A DNA stretch of 64,000 bases, from assembly GCA_973895155.1 (NCBI GenBank), contig OZ316892.1, forward strand, positions 7,936,001-8,000,000, given 5' to 3'. The notes under the pieces were generated by a model. That model worked only from the letters and a program-made list of their open reading frames with translations, searched no databases and was not told the origin of the DNA. Made by a program: the position numbers and the translations under genes. Shown here piece by piece: positions 22,348 to 34,200 of the stretch (positions are counted from its first letter, which is position 1; each line of letters opens with the position of its first letter). The stretch comes from Marsupella aquatica (lineage: Eukaryota; Marchantiophyta).

Positions 22348-25300
22348 ATGGGTCTTCTTGATTGGGGTGCGATCATGTCGGCAACATCTGCGATTCTGGC
22401 CATCGAAGGGAAAGAAGATACCCTATTAACCGCGCACTTTAGCTTTCTGGTCACTCTGTACTTGTTGGCGTTTCTGGTCTCGTTATACTTCTTGACCTTC
22501 CTTCTAAATTTACTTCGCACAACTTTTGGCTGGTCCGCAAGTTGGGGCTTCTCTTCCAATTCACGCAAGGCTTCTGGATCTCGGAGAAGTGCCATAAAGG
22601 TTCGCGAGGTAATTGATTGGAGCTGGTCTTGGCCTCTCTCTGAAGTTTCCGTTCTTTCTGTTTAGCTCCGGCGACCTGAATTTTCATTGTGAGCAAGGGT
22701 TTCTGAATTGCTTTTACAATCTGTCAGTACTTGTATTCAAGCTGTTTGTGTGGGGCAGTTTCTGGCACAAGTCGAGCAGGACCTTGAAAGCCTAAAAAGT
22801 CGTTGCACACAACAAACATTGATGCCTTGACTGATTGTGATCATGTTCTGTTTCTATCGCAGATCAATGACTCCTTGTTTGTGTTGAACGAGCCGGAGTC
22901 ACCAATCACTCCCGAGATCGATATTGTATTCTTTCATGGCTTTCAGTCTGGTGATTCATTTGATACGCGTTTGCGGACCTGGGAAATCCTACTTGATGAC
23001 GGCCCTTGCATATGGCCTAGTACATGGCTGCTTGAAAGCTTTCCAAAAGCTCGAGTGTTATACGTGTCTTACGATGCTGTCCTTCGAAACAGTTCCCAAG
23101 GAGGCTCCGACCTTTACATTATTGCAGAAAGTCTGGCATCAGATTTCTTGCAAGCTGGCATTGGTCAAACTCCCAACTGCCCTGTGGTTTTGGTCGGTCA
23201 CTGCTTTGGTGGCCTTGTGTTAAAGCAACTCTGCTTGGACATAAATAAAAGCATGAATTTGGAGCGATGAAAGAATCGAAGGATTAAGCTTGAGAATTTT
23301 CTTCGTAGGACACAAGGCATCTTTTATTATGGCACTCCTCACACAGGAAGTCCATGTGTAGACAACGCACTGGATCTTCATGCAAATCCTTTGCTTCAAT
23401 ACTTCAAAATTTTGAGCAAAGAGGCAAGTCGCATGAATTTAGAGTTTTCTCACTTGTGTATAGTACGTGAGTGGCGGATCCAAGGGCTAGGAGAAAGCCT
23501 CATTACCAATCAGGTACAAGGCATTTCCCTACGTAGATAATCCAACTGTTGTGTTTGACGATATTACTCTAGACAATTGCTAGATATTTCATGAAGATGT
23601 GTGTGAATTTTTCCCACTTTAACTGATTCTAGTTAATCGAAATGAAAAAGCTCTTCACTCCAGATAATTGATCGGTGGCTCACGGTAACCGTAGCTTGTA
23701 TAAGACCCCATTGAAATCATGAGGTCATTTTTGTTTTATCAGAGGACTTTTCTTATTCTTTGTTTTTTCAATGGTCAATCCAGGGCATATTCCAGGGTGA
23801 AGTGGCACCAGAAGCATGTTCAAGGGATGGTCATGAATACAATGTGGTGCGAGCGGACCATGTATCAATCACCAAGCCGAAGAGTAAAACAGACAGGAGG
23901 TTCTCTGCCTTGAAGGGCCTCCTACTTGGGATTCTCGACAACAGAAAAGTAAAATGACTCTAGCCTTGTACCTCGACATGGCCTTACTAGTCCGTCTCCT
24001 TTTGACAGTCCTTGTAGCCTCAGTCAACAAGATGGGAATGGTATTCACCCATCTTTCTAATGCCTAGAAGTAGCAGAATTTGTAGGCTTTTCACTATCAA
24101 CCTAGGAAAGCCATTTTTATGTTTCCGAGTTTCTTGAATGTGTTTCGAATACAAATCAATACATGCTAAATTCAGAAATAGCTTTTTGATGAAAGGCGTC
24201 CTGCGAAAGAGCTGACAACTAAAAAGATTGAAGAACAATGTACGATAGCTTTGACAGTAACCAAAAAAAACTCTTGTAAGGTGATTGTGAGCAATGGTAC
24301 CAACCCTCGGTTAAATGGTGAATAATTCCAAAGGAATTTCCAGCGTCTGTTCTTTCTCAATAGTCATTACTTATTTACATTACAATTTTCCTTCCCATTT
24401 CTCAGGTGGAGGTGCTTGGTCACCAATGTACGGGCCTTCCAGACTATCCAATGGGGTTGGAGAAGATTGCACAAGAAGTTAAGGAGAGCCTAAACGATCA
24501 TGCTATTCTAGGGATTGTGGGCATGGGAGGAATAGGGAAGAGCACCCTAGCCAGGCAAGTCTACAACACCATTTCTGCAGACTTTGAATATACTTGCTTC
24601 ATCCCAAATCTCAAGGATATCAAAGGTGGATTGGAAGACTGGGTCAGAACTCAATTCTATCGAAGTGGGATGAGTGTTGACAAGATCCAATGGGAGGAGT
24701 TGAAGAACATGGAAACTTTGATTGTTGCGGATGATGTGGACAGTGAGGATCAATTAGGTGTGTTACCCAAATTGCACCAGTTGGGGGATAGTAGCAAGAT
24801 TATTGTTACATCACGTGATAAGGGTATTTTGGACTTTTATGAAAAGCATGGAGTCTATGAAGTTAACTTTCTTGAGATGGATGTGGCAAAGAGGCTCTTT
24901 TGCAGACATGCATTCGGCCAAGAAGATATTCCAGGTCCTGCTCCCCAAATGAAACACTTGGAAGCATATGTGGCAAAAGTTGTAGAAAAATGTGATGGCT
25001 TGCCACTCACTCTGGAAGTTATGGGCCGGTATCTTCGAAACCATACTACGAATGCTAACATATGGAAGGAGACCATAAAAAGGCTTGGAAATGCTCAAGC
25101 TATTGCTGGGGGTAAGAATGACAGAGTTTGGAAGTCACTCCAGGTCAGCTATGATGCCCTTTTATCAGGAGAACAGGAGATGTTCGTTGAGGCAGCCACA
25201 ATCTATTCTGGCTGGCCATTGAGCGTTGCTCATGCCGTGTGGAGCACCACAATTGATGCCCCTGAGACCACCTGGGCCAATTTGATAAAAAGGTCAATGG

Positions 25301-25847
25301 TCAGAGTATCTTCGGGCCACCATTATTTAAGTCCGGTACTTGGAATGGTGGAGGTTGTATGGGTTCATGATCAGCTGCGAGACCTGGCAAGGAAGCTTGC
25401 GAAGGGCTTTTGCATACATGAGGATAATAAATGCCAGGCTGATCAGTTGCTCAGGAAGCTACATTCAAATGAGGTATGTATTTCCGCAGAAACTCAGATG
25501 GGTCTAATCCAAAACAATAAGCTTGGGTAGGATGTGTAAGCTTGCACCTCATATTTCCAAACATATTGACTTGGATGATGCACGTTAGAGTCATGGTATA
25601 GTAGCATGTTAGGTTCAAGTTGCTGCAAAATTAATTTCATGAAGAGCAGAATGGCGGTTTTGGCACATACCATCTTTTAATGAGATGCAGAAGAAAACAG
25701 TGACATTTGGGGCAAAGTAGGGTGTCGCAAAGCTTCAAAATTACAGATGATGACATTATGCAATGGTCATAGTGTTTTCACAAAGTTCTGGACAAGTTTT
25801 GTTTGTTTTTTTCTTTCACTAGCCTCTAAAGTGACTGACAATACTGG

Positions 25848-26180
25848 CACACAACCAATCCTACTGGCAAAAAGTTATGGACTATGAATTTTGTAGTCTG
25901 TAACTTTGTGTGTCTGTAATCTGTAACTAGGGAGTTAAGACGGTAATGGCATACAACCAATCCTTATGACAGAAAGGTATGCAATATGAATTTTGTAGTC
26001 TGTAACCTACCTGTAAGTAGGAGTTAAGGTCCATCAACCAATCCTTATGGCAGAAAGATATGGACTAAGAATGTAATTTGCAACCTGTAACTAGGAGTTA
26101 AAGGTCCATCAACCAATCATTATGGCAGAAAATTATGGACTATGAATTTTGTAGTTTGTAACTTGTAACTAAGAATTAAG
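25848..26180. repeat. 77-bp tandem repeat in HNL-C intron 4
   Basis: This is the counterpart of the HNL-B array at 13445-13795, with roughly four diverged units (CAACCAATCCT, ATGGACTA(T/A)GAA, GGAGTTAA). Shared position shows that the array was present before the two genes separated. Confidence 0.75.
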
Positions 26181-26258
26181 GTCCATCAAGTTGTCAGCAT
26201 TGAGACGCCCTGATGAGGACAGTAAGTTGCAAGTAGTGCGGGCAGAACCCAACTTCCT

Positions 26259-26560
26259 AACCAACTGACACTGGTCAGTTGGCCAGTCGATGAACCTAGA
26301 ACCAAGAGGTCCCAAGTTCAATACACCCTCCACGTTCAAGGGTTGTGGAGGGTGAGTGTGTGTGTGGATGGGGTGTAGTGGGGGGAGTCCTGGTTCCTCT
26401 TCAACCCCTAGCTAGTCAGCTTTGGGGTTCTGGTCGAACCCTCTCTCCCTCCTGGTACTGGGTATGACCCCCCTTGTGGGCTACCCTACAGAGGTGCATG
26501 CTCCGGAGTTGATTGTCTGCCCTCTGTTGGATGGGTCAACTTTAGGTATTCAAGGCAAAA
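26259..26560 (+). mobile_element. SINE-like insertion in HNL-C intron 4
   Basis: The 302-bp insert is flanked by a perfect 15-bp duplication, AGAACCCAACTTCCT at 26244-26258 and 26561-26575. The HNL-B intron has a single copy at this site (about 13886-13900). The insert starts AACCAACTGACACTGG, contains a B-box-like GTCCCAAGTTCAATAC region near 26310, and ends CAAGGCAAAA. The size, target duplication and A-rich tail suit a tRNA-derived SINE. The A box is not clear, so the class is an inference. The insertion itself is well supported. Confidence 0.8.
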
Positions 26561-28639
26561 AGAACCCAACTTCCTCTACATCTAGGATTATTCTCTTCCT
26601 AAGTTTACTTTTCTTGTGCTCTTTGACTAAGCTGGGATTTGATCGTGAGCAGGTGAATGCAAATACGAGAATGCTGTGGCTTAGCGACCCGTCAGTTCCA
26701 GTTCAATTGGACTCCCTTGCTCGGTTGGAAAACCTCAGATACCTGTATTTGAACAACGTACAATACGAAGGATCAAGTGAAAATTTTCCAAGAAATATAC
26801 TAAGAAATCTCTCCATGCTGAGGTGGACGAGTAGTCCTTATAATCTCACTCTCTTCTATCAATATCAACGATATGAATAATTTAACTTTTCTGCAAATCG
26901 ATTATTGGACTGTTAGCGAGGGATTCTCCAAAGCCTTGGGCAGACTCAGCAACTTGCGCATGTTAGATCTTACGGACTTACGAGGGTTTGACAGCCTGCC
27001 AGTGGATCTTGGCAATCTTTCTCAGTTGAGAGAGTTGTATCTAAGATATCTCAATCTACTTAGACTTCCCGAATCGCTAGGCAATCTCTCGGCCCTGCAA
27101 TACCTGCGTTTAGAAGGCTTACCACATTGTTCGGAGTTACCCGAGTCGGTTGGGGATCTCTCCTCGCTGGTAGCGTTACACATTAAAAGGTGTGAAAAGC
27201 TTGCAAGTCTGCCCACCTCTTTCGGGCGTGGCCTCAAGTCGCTGAAGGTTCTGGTCATCTTCGATTGCCCTCTGCTCGGGTGCCTACCTGAGGCTTTCGG
27301 GCAGCTGCGGGAGCTACAAAAGTTGAGAATTGAGAAATGTGACAAGCTGAGAGAGTTGGGGGATTCTTTGGGGAACTTGTCTGCACTCCAGTGTCTCGAA
27401 CTGAGGAACCGAAATTTGGCAAAACTGCCCGAAAATCTCGGCTCCCTCACATGTCTCCAGAGTTTGACCATCGAGAGCTCTTCTTTGGAGCGTCTGCCTG
27501 ATAGTCTTGGTGACCTCGTTCGGCTGAAGGATCTGGATCTGGTGATAAGCAGTGTGACGACTGTGCCCGAAAATCTCGGCTCCCTCGCATCTCTACAGAC
27601 ATTGACCATCGAGAGCGATTATTTGGAGAGGGTGCCTAATAGTCTCGGAGACCTCGTTCGGCTGGAGGATTTGCATCTTACGATAAAGAGTGTGACGGCT
27701 CTGCCCGACAGTTTGGAGAACCTCTCCTCAGGGTTGGAATGGTTGATAATCACAGCGAACAGCTTGGAGAGCTTACCAAACAATATTGGGCAACTCTCTT
27801 CTCTGCGAGCATTAGACCTCATCGATTGCGACTGTCTGGAGAAGCTTCCTGAGAGTTTTGGGGACCTATGGTCATTGGAAAGATTGAGTATCAGTTCCAA
27901 ACGCCTGACGAGGCTCCCCGAGAGTATAGGACGGCTTCAATGGATGCGATTATTTACTCTTGATGCAGAAAGGGTGATGTCTTTACCGGAGAGCATCGGG
28001 CAATTGAAGTCATTGCAACAGTTTGAATTGTGCTGTGAAAAACTAGAGCGGCTGCCCCACGGTATGGACCATCTCCCGTTGTCCTCGCTTGCTCTAACGC
28101 TCACTGGTAGAGGGATTCGGAAGACAGAGAACTGGCCTACTCCGGCCCCTTGTCAAAAAGGAGTTGCAGAGACCCTACCGAATGGTCTCGACAGCCTTTC
28201 AGCAATCGAAGACCTAACACTTAAGGATTTTAGTTTCAGGAAGTTGCCCGCAGAAATTGGAAAGTTTTCGTCTCTACGAAGTCTGAAAATTATCTTTTGC
28301 TGCCGGTTAGACAGTCGTCCGGATAGCTTGGGATGCATATCCTCTCTACGAGAAATGGTGCTTGAGAGTTGCTGGCAGTTGGAAACTCTACCGGACAGCT
28401 TAGGAAGGCCCTTTTCTGGTCAAGTAGCACTACCACACGAAGAAGGGAGGGATGAGAAACTTGTCGAAAAGCCGACCTCCCAACGATTGGCTACCGAGGG
28501 CCTGCTCCTAGGGATTGATATTTGTCCACACCTGGTTGAGTCGCTGATGAGCAAATTGGGCTGGGTGAGGACACTCATAGATGAGCGCTGGAGAAACTGG
28601 TACCGAAGAGAAGACGCGATTTCACAGGCTTAGTGAATT

Positions 28640-28830
28640 TGTCATGACAATCCTCAAAATCCGCCATGCCAAGTATGGGAACTAGTCGCTGTACACAACT
28701 GTTACTTGCTGGCTTCTGTTGATGTGCGAGGCTTAATGCTCTCTGTGAGTTTTGAAGATCATACTGGACAGCTTGGTAAGTCTCTCGTTTCCTGACATCT
28801 CATTGCCGCCAGCTTTGGAAAAATCTTTAC
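28640..28830. other. HNL-C 3' flank
   Basis: The first ~70 bases match the HNL-B 3' flank (CATGACAATCCTC...GCCAAGTATGGGAACTA). Nothing else was recognised before the long direct repeat begins. Confidence 0.5.
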
Positions 28831-28834
28831 TGAA

Positions 28835-29410
28835 GACGATGCATTTCATGAAACTTTTCGTGAGCCTGTGGTAGACGAGTTTGGCAGGGTTTCTATATAT
28901 TGTCTCTCCCGCCCTCTGTCTCTGCTGTTTCCTCTCCATGATTCCCAGCTCCGAGGAAAATGCACGGGTTCAGGACTTAAATTAAGAAAGGAAGGAGGGG
29001 GGCCGCAACCAAAAAAGAAAGGTCTTCCTATTATTATGAGCATCATGCGTGAAGCCGAATCAGGTTTTTTTTCGGCGATCTTGTTGAGCCCATTCAATGA
29101 CTAGCGAAGCCTGACCCCTGCTCGACATTTACGATATCGTTGATGTGGTGTCTCAGGTGCTGTACTACAGGTGACAGGTTGAAATGTGATTGAGCTTTCA
29201 CATTGTGCGCAAATTTATGGAAGCCAATGCTCGTCAAATTGGCACCTCAGGACCATCGCGTTGCATCGGAGCCTCTTAAGTCGAGCCGTTGTACTGTGGA
29301 GGTCAGGGTTAAGGGCTTTAGCTTTATATTATCTATCTCATCGAGCAATATTCTATGGGAAGTTTTCCTATCCCACTGGTGTCTTCATCGCGACTGTGCA
29401 ATAAATTATG
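28835..29410 (+). repeat. Long direct repeat, left copy (empty site)
   Basis: About 575 bp matching 37888-38680 in the same orientation. Shared words include GATGCATTTCATGAAAC, CCATGATTCCCAGCTCC, GGGCCGCAACCAAAAAA and GGTTAAGGGCTTTAGCTTTATAT. This copy lacks the MITE of the right copy and shows the uninterrupted site AAATTTATGGAAGCCAATG at 29211-29229. No gene was recognised in it. Confidence 0.85.
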
Positions 29411-29497
29411 TCAGTTATCATCGTTGCATTTGTTCTACTCTGGGAAGTTTTCGTACTAAACTGCCATCTTCATCTGTGGGTAAGGTACATCAGAGTT

Positions 29498-29563
29498 TCC
29501 TTGTTAAAAGCTACATGAAGTGACATACATTCCTTGTTAAAAGCTGCATGAAGTGACATACAT
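29498..29563. repeat. 33-bp tandem repeat, two units
   Basis: TCCTTGTTAAAAGCT... occupies 29498-29530 and 29531-29563 with one base difference. Confidence 0.9.
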
Positions 29564-29589
29564 TCATTGTAGGGAAAGCATTTCAGGGT

Positions 29590-29850
29590 GAGCCCCCACT
29601 ATCCAAAAGGGACCCACACCAGGAGGGAGAGAGGATTAAAGCAGGTCACATAGTGTACAAGGACCCACACCAGGAGGGAGAGAGGATTAAGGCAGGGTCA
29701 CAAAGTGAACAACCAAGGGCCGACTGGGTAATCAGAACTCCCATGCACTGTCCACAAAACCCATCCCATACTCTACACCCCTGGAGGGGGATTGGACCTT
29801 TAGCTCCAGGCTCATCCCCTAGCCAAGTAACCTAGGCCAGTTGGTATGTC
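29590..29850 (-). mobile_element. SINE-like relic related to the HNL-C intron element
   Basis: Read on the minus strand, this begins ACCAACTGGCCTAGG, passes a B-box-like AAAGGTCCAATCCCC and ends in CTCTCTCCCTCCTGGTGTGGGT. The element at 26259-26560 has the same order (CCAACTGAC..., GGTCCCAAGTTCAA..., CTCTCTCCCTCCTGGTACTGGGT). It also contains a 51-bp tandem duplication (29610-29660 and 29661-29711). No target duplication was identified. Confidence 0.5.
29610..29711. repeat. 51-bp tandem duplication
   Basis: GGACCCACACCAGGAGGGAG... occurs twice in succession with a few differences near the end of each unit. Confidence 0.85.
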
Positions 29851-31280
29851 ACACGGTTTTCTGTATAAGCGGTACTCCTGGGAAGGGTTTCCTTGCCACT
29901 CAACTCCGTGGAAAATGTAGTTTCATCTTGAGAGGTTAGAGGGATTCCCAATTGGATCAATTGTCAGGGAAATTTTGCATTCGAAGTGAACTCCTTTAAA
30001 AAGTTTGCATGAACGCAACACTACAACTGATGAGGTGAGGGATTTCTGCAAGCCATGAGTTGGGCTGGGAGGTTTGTGAACAGGCTCCACTCGGTTACTC
30101 AGAACATTGGAGTGAGGTGGTTGTGGGCCACGAAGACAGCCATCTGATGCATATGCACAATGTCACAAATCCTTCTCCAACCTTAGTTTACAATCACTAC
30201 AGAAAATCACCAGTTAGATTTTCTGTGGTTAATTGTAATAAACGAACCTAATTGAAAGGTATCAGGTCCTCGTTTGTGGATCTCGGGGCATAGTTTCTTA
30301 CCTTGCCCAAACCGCTGAAGGAGAATGTCATGTCCCACGGATGAAGAGTTGAAATTAATGTCATGTCCCACGGATGAAGAGTTGAAATTATTTTGCAGAC
30401 ACTAAGAATGACAGCCTGCAACATCACTGTGCTTCTCACTGTGGCATGTTCTAATGGATTCCTCGTCCAAAGGTTGAGAGACCGCGGAAAAAAAACCTAT
30501 TCCACACTGCTTTTTCCTCAAATAATCGTTATAGGACCAAGAAGATATGACAGAAAATTCACTACTGATTCTGTTTCCCAATCTAAAGGAACTGAGCAGT
30601 TCACAGAACGTTCATGAACATACATTGGCCCTGAAGTGTTTCAACACATCTCTAATCAATGCTCTTAAAGCCGGGCTTGTAATGAAGGCTGGGAACGCCA
30701 ATTCTTTGAATCCACATTCGGCCTCCATCGCCATATAAGGTGCTCGTAATGACGGTTGGGAACGCTGTTATAAGTGGGCTGTTGCCCGAAAACAAATGTT
30801 GTACTTCTTACACAACTGCAGCTACTTTCTCTCTATTAATAAGACTCGGAAGTGGGTTATCTGCAGAAGGCTGCACAAGGAGAGAACAAATCAGATCAGT
30901 CGATGTCAAACATGAGGGAAGCTTCCCAGATAGCATCATTTACATTTAGAATCAACACCTGCAGTCCCGTTAGTAAAGCACGGACATTAAATTACTTAAT
31001 AGCCCAAAATGAACGACATTGCCTGGGTTGCTGCGTCTTAACGGTTGAGAAAATGAATGGCCTAGCCCTTAGGGTAACTAGTAATAATCATCTTGGCTCC
31101 TGAGTGCCATACAATTTACTCCGTGTTACCAGAGACTGCCCACATTTCAATTTTTCTAATCCATGGACCTCGTACGACCAGACATCATGGAGGTTCAAAC
31201 GGTATTCAGAAACAGAAATTCTTCATAAAATTGACATGCAACTAGGGTTTTGCTGCAATACTAGGAGGTCAAAAAAAAGA
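29851..31280. other. Intergenic, CAC2 3' side
   Basis: No protein gene recognised. The only clear structure is the 33-bp duplication at 30324-30389. The 3' UTR of the minus-strand CAC2 gene presumably enters this region, but its end is not visible. Confidence 0.4.
30324..30389. repeat. 33-bp perfect tandem duplication
   Basis: AATGTCATGTCCCACGG... is repeated exactly at 30324-30356 and 30357-30389. Confidence 0.9.
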
Positions 31281-34200
31281 TTAAAGATGGCGTAGCGGGC
31301 TTACAGCTTGAAGCTCGGCTTCATGTTTGGGAATGAATGCAGTGTCTACCTTCCCATCCTTGAAATCCTGCAAGCATAGAGGTCCATGTTATTACGCCAC
31401 AAACTTTTTTGGTTCCAAATTGTTCCCTGATGGCAAGAAAATATGTACTATCAAAACACTGCCCCTTGCTCTACTGAGACCAGTTCACAAAAATCACCCA
31501 AACCTTTGAAGTTTCGATAGTGCTGTACTACTTTCGGGTAAGTATGTACCTGGACTTCTAACAGAAGCTTGTGGTAGTCAATCGTGGTTGGAATGCCTGA
31601 CAAAAACAAACGCCAGCAATAGGTGACTTATGAGGATGAGGAAACTTGCAGACTGGATGGTGCTCGTAACCTCTTCTGGCACACTTCAACATAACACAGA
31701 GAAAACATGCAGTATTCCTGGTTCGAAAAAAAACGTTCCTGAGTAAAATGTACGCACAGGCAGTAAAGCTTTAGGCGACTGGCGTTCAAAACCCATTAGT
31801 ATCAGATGACTCTGGATTTCTACATCAGAGGCCACTCAAGACACTAAACTGGAAGTTCAGCAAAACCCTGACCAGTTATTATTGTATCATTGAGAGCCCG
31901 TTGCATTCGAACAATGGCTCTCTCCCTTGTAGGTGCCCAAACAATAAGCTGTGACAGCACAGATCAGAGAGTTTAAACGCTGTCAGCACTAACACCAACA
32001 TATCTTCTCATGTTGATACTTCCGTGCCAGGCGCAGAGAAATTCTTGCAGTTTAGTCACTGATATCATACAAAGAGAATGATACCACCTCCCATACCTTG
32101 CCGAGAAGCGAGTCATAGCTGGGAGGAACAACATAGTCTGTGTAGATGTGACTGTCCATCCTCACAAATGGACCTCCAGGGGGCAAGTATCCAGTAATAC
32201 GACCTGCAGATCGTAGAATTCTTAATCAGTGCCAAACTCTTGACAATCTCAGATCACAAGTGAATGCTGAAGCCCACTGGAACGAGATTCTCACCTGGAC
32301 CAGGACGGAACCCTTGGAAGGCATCCTCAGCGTTAATCCGGCATTCAATCGAATGCCCTCGGATAACAATGTCCTCCTGTGATAAGAGTACATTCCAGGT
32401 GTCAGACAATGTCAATCTTGCGATCATGGAACTAAAAGAAGAACCGCTCTGCTCGGACTTTGATTAAACAGAACTTGTACCTGTTTAAAGCGCAGTTTCT
32501 CGCCCAAAGCAACGCGGATCTGCTCCTCAATAAGATCAGTAGAGGTGATCATCTCCGTTACAGGGTGTTCCACCTGTCCATTGATCAAAGTCAGGGCTGT
32601 CAGCGCAACCGAGGCCAGCATGCTGTGTGGAAAATGAAGTCTCTACAAGTTTCTTGAATACTTCGTACGTGCATTTCTGCTATCATACTGACTCCATGTT
32701 ATCCACCCACATATCACAAACTAAAGACCTACAAACAAGGAGGAAAAGACCTGATAGATCTTACGGCAGTAGCTTTCTGACCCGGTGCAGATACCATGGG
32801 AGTATATAACAAAGAAATATTTATACATAAGCCAACTGTACGGGTTCCATTTTGAAGACGACGTTGTGCATAGAAATCGTGCTTGCCGAAAAATGGAACA
32901 CCTAACCACAAGATATTGCCTCTATCCAGTGATGTGACTTCCTATTAGCACCTGAATACGAGTATTCATCTCCATGAAGTAGAACGATTCGCCATCCTCA
33001 TCCAGCAGAAACTCTATGGTTCCAACACCGACGTAACCAATTGATGCAGCCGCTGCCACAGCAGCATCTCCCATGGCCTTACGGAGTTCAGGAGTTAAAG
33101 CTGGTGATGGAGCTTCTTCAAGAAGTTTCTGGTTCCTCCTCTGGATATCAGCACAAACGGCTAGTAGATTCAGTCCTGACTGTCATGCACTGGAAGACGA
33201 TAATGTACTTCACATGTGCTGAATGCTGTCCTTAGTTTGTGCGCAGACCTGGACCAATTCACGTTTGCTACAATTTGCCTGTGCAACAATCACATCAATA
33301 GCCTCTCATACATCACTTCTTAGCATCCATGCAAAAGCTGACCTGAATACTGCAGTCACGTTCCCCAAGATGGACCACATTGCCATGCTTGTCTGCAAGG
33401 ACCTGCAAGGTTGGCCAATGGTGTTACTAGAAAAGCACACGAACCCTGATGGCGGGACATATCAAATACAGGGGAACGGAACAAGCTAGAATTCGATCTC
33501 ATCGAACAAAAACTAATTGCAAAATATAAAATTATAAAAGACCTAGGCATTTTGCCAACGCAAGTTGATCGAAGTTAAGCACACCTGAAACTCAATGTGC
33601 CTTGGATTCATGATGCATCTCTCCAAGTACACACCATCATTGCCAAAAGCAGCTCCAGCTTCACTTCGAGCTTGCTGGAAAATTTGCAACAAGATCACAG
33701 ATTGAGTTAGTTAAATTGGAACCATTGAGAAACGCGAAGCAAGAACCAAGATTCAAATTCACGAAGCACTCCATTATTACCTTGCTTACATCTTTCAGAG
33801 ATACAAACAAGGACATCAACAGAGCTTGATAAAATCATTTCATCAATCGAACAGATCTCATATTACTAAAATGTACAAAATTAACATTAAATTATGTAAT
33901 ATCATAGTGATCAGACTAATCTGGTGATAATTTGGCCCAAGTACCTTGTAAAACCATCACCAGATTTCTCCAGGACTCTGCTTATCTAAGCTGAAGAGCT
34001 GCACCTCAAAGACTACAAAATGAAAAGAGCGTAGCTCACCTGTAGTAGTTTCACAAACTCCCCAGGTTCTTTTGCAAGTCGCATACCTCGTCCTCCTCCT
34101 CCAGCAGTGGCCTGAAACCAAAAAACCAACGTCCCAATCATCACAAACTACCATACCACATTTTCGAGTCGCATGATTCAACTCTTGCTGGAGAGTCCAT

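Larger units (their letters stand above)
22348..28633 (+). pseudogene. HNL-C: nearly complete HNL gene with two disabling lesions
   Basis: The exons mirror HNL-B: 22348-22608, 22863-23513, 23796-23948, 24406-25473 and an LRR exon from about 26640/26653 to TAG 28633. Two lesions break it. In exon 2, TTG of HNL-B is TGA at 23268-23270, cutting the protein between the nucleophile elbow and the GTPHTGS motif. In the LRR exon a two-base loss near 26845-26860 shifts the frame, giving a stop at 26878-26880; the correct frame resumes at ATG 26873. The acceptor before the LRR exon has also lost the TGCTGTAG of HNL-B, though other AGs are in phase. Domains otherwise match HNL-B, with Cys codon 23202-23204 in GHCFGG, P-loop GMGGIGKST and VHD. 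A truncated NB-ARC or LRR product from an internal start is conceivable but unsupported. Confidence 0.8.

Noticed and set aside
28868-29523. Open frames in the long direct repeat as a possible gene
   Set aside because: The two copies do not preserve the same frame and show indels that are not multiples of three.
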